Source: Larkinella punicea (GTDB lineage: Bacteria > Bacteroidota > Bacteroidia > Cytophagales > Spirosomataceae). From it: a stretch of 64,000 nt of DNA. Position 1 is the first letter of the stretch. Each line of letters begins with the position of its first letter. Below, one piece after another: positions 61,790-64,000 of this stretch. Location: NCBI RefSeq assembly GCF_003334855.1, contig NZ_QOWE01000012.1:1-64000 (forward strand), in the 5' to 3' direction. The notes under the pieces were generated by a model that did no database searches, had not been told where the DNA came from, and saw only the letters and a list, made by a program, of their open reading frames with translations. Made by a program: the position numbers and the translations under genes.

Positions 61790-64000
61790 TTAAAAGCCAA
61801 GATTCACACCAAACGTAAAGGTTTTCGCCTGCGGAGGAGTATAAAAGTCATGCCCTAACGCAATGTTGGCCGTCTGGTTGGTCGAGTTGATATACTGCGT
61901 GTTCACTTCCGGATCGTAGCCGGTATACTTCGTAAATGTGAACAGGTTCAGCGCCGAAACGTAAACCCGGGCGGTTTGGATGAAGGCTTTCTTCAGGAAT
62001 GCACTCGGCAGGTTGTAGCCCAGCGAAGCGGTTTTCACCCGCAAAAACGAGCCATCCTGCATCCAGCGGGATGAAATACTGGTTCCGTTGGCGGCTCCAA
62101 ATTCGGCGCGTGGGACGTCTGTCACATCACCCGGTTTCTGCCAGCGATTCATCTGATCCTTGGTCTGGTTGTCGAAATAATCACCGTTCACCGACTGGTA
62201 AATCCCCGCAACGTTGAAGAGGTCGTTGCCAGACACAAACTGGAGCAGCACGCTCAGATCGAAACCTTTGTAAGAGAAGTTGTTGTTCAGACCGCCCGTA
62301 AAATCCGGGTTCGGATCGCCTACAAACAGTTCCGGGGCCGAAGCGTAGTTGTTCGTGGGTTGCCCATCAGCCCCCTGATACAAGGCATCGCCGTTGGCCG
62401 GATCGACGCCCAGGTATTTTTTGCCGTAGAAAACACCCAACGGCTGGCCCACCGTCACGTAGCTCAGGAAGCGGGAATTGGCCCGGATGGGCGACACATC
62501 CAGCCGCGTCACCTTGTTGCGGTTGAACGAGATGTTGAAGTTGGTCGACCAGCGGAAAGCACCAACCAGGTTTTGCGAGGTGATGCTGAATTCAAGACCC
62601 CGGTTGCGCATGCTGCCGATGTTGCGGGCAATTGTTGAAAAACCGTTGATGGCCGGTTGTGGCACGTTCAACAGCAAATCGTCGGTGATTTTGTTGTAGA
62701 AATCAATCTGGCCGTTGATGCGGTTATTGCGAAAACCAAACTCCAGACCCAGGTCAAACTGCGTCGATTTTTCCCAACGCAATGCGGCATTGGCCACCTG
62801 CGACGGGCGAATACCGACCTGGTCGGCGTAATTGATGGTTCCGTACAACCCGCGTGAGTCGAAGTTGCCGATTTCCGAATTCCCGGTCAAGCCGTAACTG
62901 GCGCGCAGTTTGAGCAGGCTCAGAATCGGCAGGGCGTTTTTGATAAACGGCTCATCGTTCAGAATCCAGCCCACCGAAGCCGAGGGAAAAAAACCGTAGC
63001 GATTGTCGGCGCCAAAGCGCGACGAACCGTCGATCCGGCCCGTAAAGCCCACCAGATAGCGGTCTTTAAATTTGTAGTTGGCGCGGGCCAGGTACGAAAG
63101 AATGCTGAAACCGGTTTCGGTCGAGCGGGCATCCGTTTTCTGGCTGGCACTGGCGAGTTCCTGAAACTTGTCGTTCGGAAAATTCCGGCCTTCCGCCCGA
63201 ACATCCTGCACATTCTGCTCCTGATACGTCATCCCGGCCAAAATGTCGATTGTGTGGTCGGTACCGATGTTTTTCAGATAACTGAGCGTATTGTTCGTGG
63301 TCCAGTTGTTGACCCGCGTCATGGCCTGGTAGCCGTAGCCGGTCGGGGCTCCGTCTTCTGTCACCCGGCCCTGGTAGATTTCTTCCTGCAAATTCAAGAT
63401 ATCAAAACCGTACTCGCTCCGGAAAGTCAAACCCGGCAGAAGCTGGTACTGGCCGAAAATATTCCCGAACGTGCGAAAAGTGCGGGCGTAGTTGGAAGCA
63501 TTGTCAAGCTCCACCAGGTTGTTATAATACAGCGTCGAACGGTTATAGCCCGTCGGATCGCTGGGGTTGTAAATCGCCTGCAGGGGTGGCAGGGCGTTCA
63601 ACTGAATCGGGTTGGAGAAGGCGTTATCGCCCGACACCTTCTTATTGATAATGGTCGAGAAAGCAATGCTGGCACCCACGCTCAGTTTCTTGCTCACCGT
63701 GTGGTCAAGGTTCAACCGCATGTTGTTCCGGCGAAAATTGTTACCGACGATGAAACCGACCTGCTTGTTGGTGGCTCCGCTCAGGCTAAACCGGGTTTTA
63801 TCGTTCCCGCCGTTGATCCCGAAGTTGGCCTGGTTGACCGCTCCCTGCCGGAAAGCCGCTCCCGCCCAGTCGCTGTCGATGCCGGAGTTTTGATCAATAC
63901 CGTAGCCCGGAAAACCGTCGCTCGGATCGTTGGGATCGATGCCCGCGTTGGTCAACGATTCCGTAAACAGTTCCTTGTATTCGGCCGCGTTCAAAAATTC
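61790..64000 (-). CDS. SusC/RagA TonB-linked outer membrane protein (partial)
   Basis: C-terminal 736 residues of a TonB-dependent SusC-type channel; the frame stays open to the right edge, so the signal, plug and first strands lie outside. Visible family parts are strand-rich barrel repeats such as YLARANYKFKDRYLVGFTGR, the LYGTINYADQVGIRPSQVAN region, FDLGLEFGFRNNRINGQIDF, and the last strand TFTFGVNLGF. It partners the SusD gene at 60380. The two SusCD pairs are distinct in sequence and probably take different substrates. Confidence 0.95.
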   Translation of the reverse strand, partial: EFLNAAEYKELFTESLTNAGIDPNDPSDGFPGYGIDQNSGIDSDWAGAAFRQGAVNQANFGINGGNDKTRFSLSGATNKQVGFIVGNNFRRNNMRLNLDHTVSKKLSVGASIAFSTIINKKVSGDNAFSNPIQLNALPPLQAIYNPSDPTGYNRSTLYYNNLVELDNASNYARTFRTFGNIFGQYQLLPGLTFRSEYGFDILNLQEEIYQGRVTEDGAPTGYGYQAMTRVNNWTTNNTLSYLKNIGTDHTIDILAGMTYQEQNVQDVRAEGRNFPNDKFQELASASQKTDARSTETGFSILSYLARANYKFKDRYLVGFTGRIDGSSRFGADNRYGFFPSASVGWILNDEPFIKNALPILSLLKLRASYGLTGNSEIGNFDSRGLYGTINYADQVGIRPSQVANAALRWEKSTQFDLGLEFGFRNNRINGQIDFYNKITDDLLLNVPQPAINGFSTIARNIGSMRNRGLEFSITSQNLVGAFRWSTNFNISFNRNKVTRLDVSPIRANSRFLSYVTVGQPLGVFYGKKYLGVDPANGDALYQGADGQPTNNYASAPELFVGDPNPDFTGGLNNNFSYKGFDLSVLLQFVSGNDLFNVAGIYQSVNGDYFDNQTKDQMNRWQKPGDVTDVPRAEFGAANGTSISSRWMQDGSFLRVKTASLGYNLPSAFLKKAFIQTARVYVSALNLFTFTKYTGYDPEVNTQYINSTNQTANIALGHDFYTPPQAKTFTFGVNLGF

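Overview
The window looks like a chromosomal segment of a Bacteroidota bacterium, most likely a Cytophagales member of the Spirosoma/Larkinella kind. The grounds are two SusC/SusD outer-membrane pairs, secreted proteins with type IX secretion (T9SS) C-terminal sorting domains, a DUF5686 carboxypeptidase-regulatory-like protein, a PspC/LiaF-type pair, and a moderately GC-rich host composition. The genus is an inference. No rRNA or tRNA gene was seen.

Layout. 1-8.9 kb: a tannase/feruloyl-esterase-like enzyme, class II fructose-bisphosphate aldolase, a tiny orphan double-glycine RiPP-type precursor (3388-3540), a zinc-ribbon miniprotein, an M24 peptidase and a DUF5686 protein. 8.9-18.2 kb: a CusCBA/CzcCBA-type metal efflux operon (TolC, adaptor, RND pump) with a small secreted protein in front and a beta-barrel-like protein behind, convergent with an operon of a secreted small protein, a LytS-type kinase and a LytTR regulator. 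18.7-21.5 kb: an ABC exporter operon with a YtrA-type GntR regulator and a matching inverted-repeat operator. 21.5-30.8 kb: penicillin acylase family protein, alpha/beta hydrolase, guaA, a sialate-esterase-like T9SS protein and a NamZ-type (DUF1343) hydrolase.

30.8-36.1 kb is a foreign insert: a very AT-rich block carrying a Cap4/DUF4297-like nuclease gene, an SMC/Rad50-like ATPase gene with a zinc hook (together resembling a two-gene Lamassu/ABC-3C-type defence system) and a HEPN-like gene. It is bordered by a 38-bp direct repeat and by decayed gene remnants (an S24/LexA-like tail and two related fragments). 36.2-46.7 kb returns to host genes: a LolC/FtsX-like permease, a giant CotH-kinase T9SS protein, LiaF-like and PspC proteins, a TrpF-like protein, endonuclease III, a DUF486 protein and a Tat-exported sugar-phosphate isomerase-like protein.

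46.7-50.7 kb holds a six-unit 92-bp tandem array of a palindromic element, then a mosaic secreted protein with three ~99-residue modules and an AT-rich JAB/JAMM-like C-terminal domain, followed by a small secreted partner and a perfect 32-bp hairpin: a polymorphic-toxin-like layout. The same ~99-residue module occurs in eight copies in three otherwise unrelated exported proteins of this window. 50.7-64 kb: a lipoprotein, then a leftward nutrient-uptake locus with a pappalysin-like M43 metalloprotease, two lipoproteins and two SusD/SusC pairs, the last SusC running off the right edge. Several families of perfect palindromic repeats are scattered through the host DNA, and one appears to have inserted in frame inside the efflux adaptor gene.
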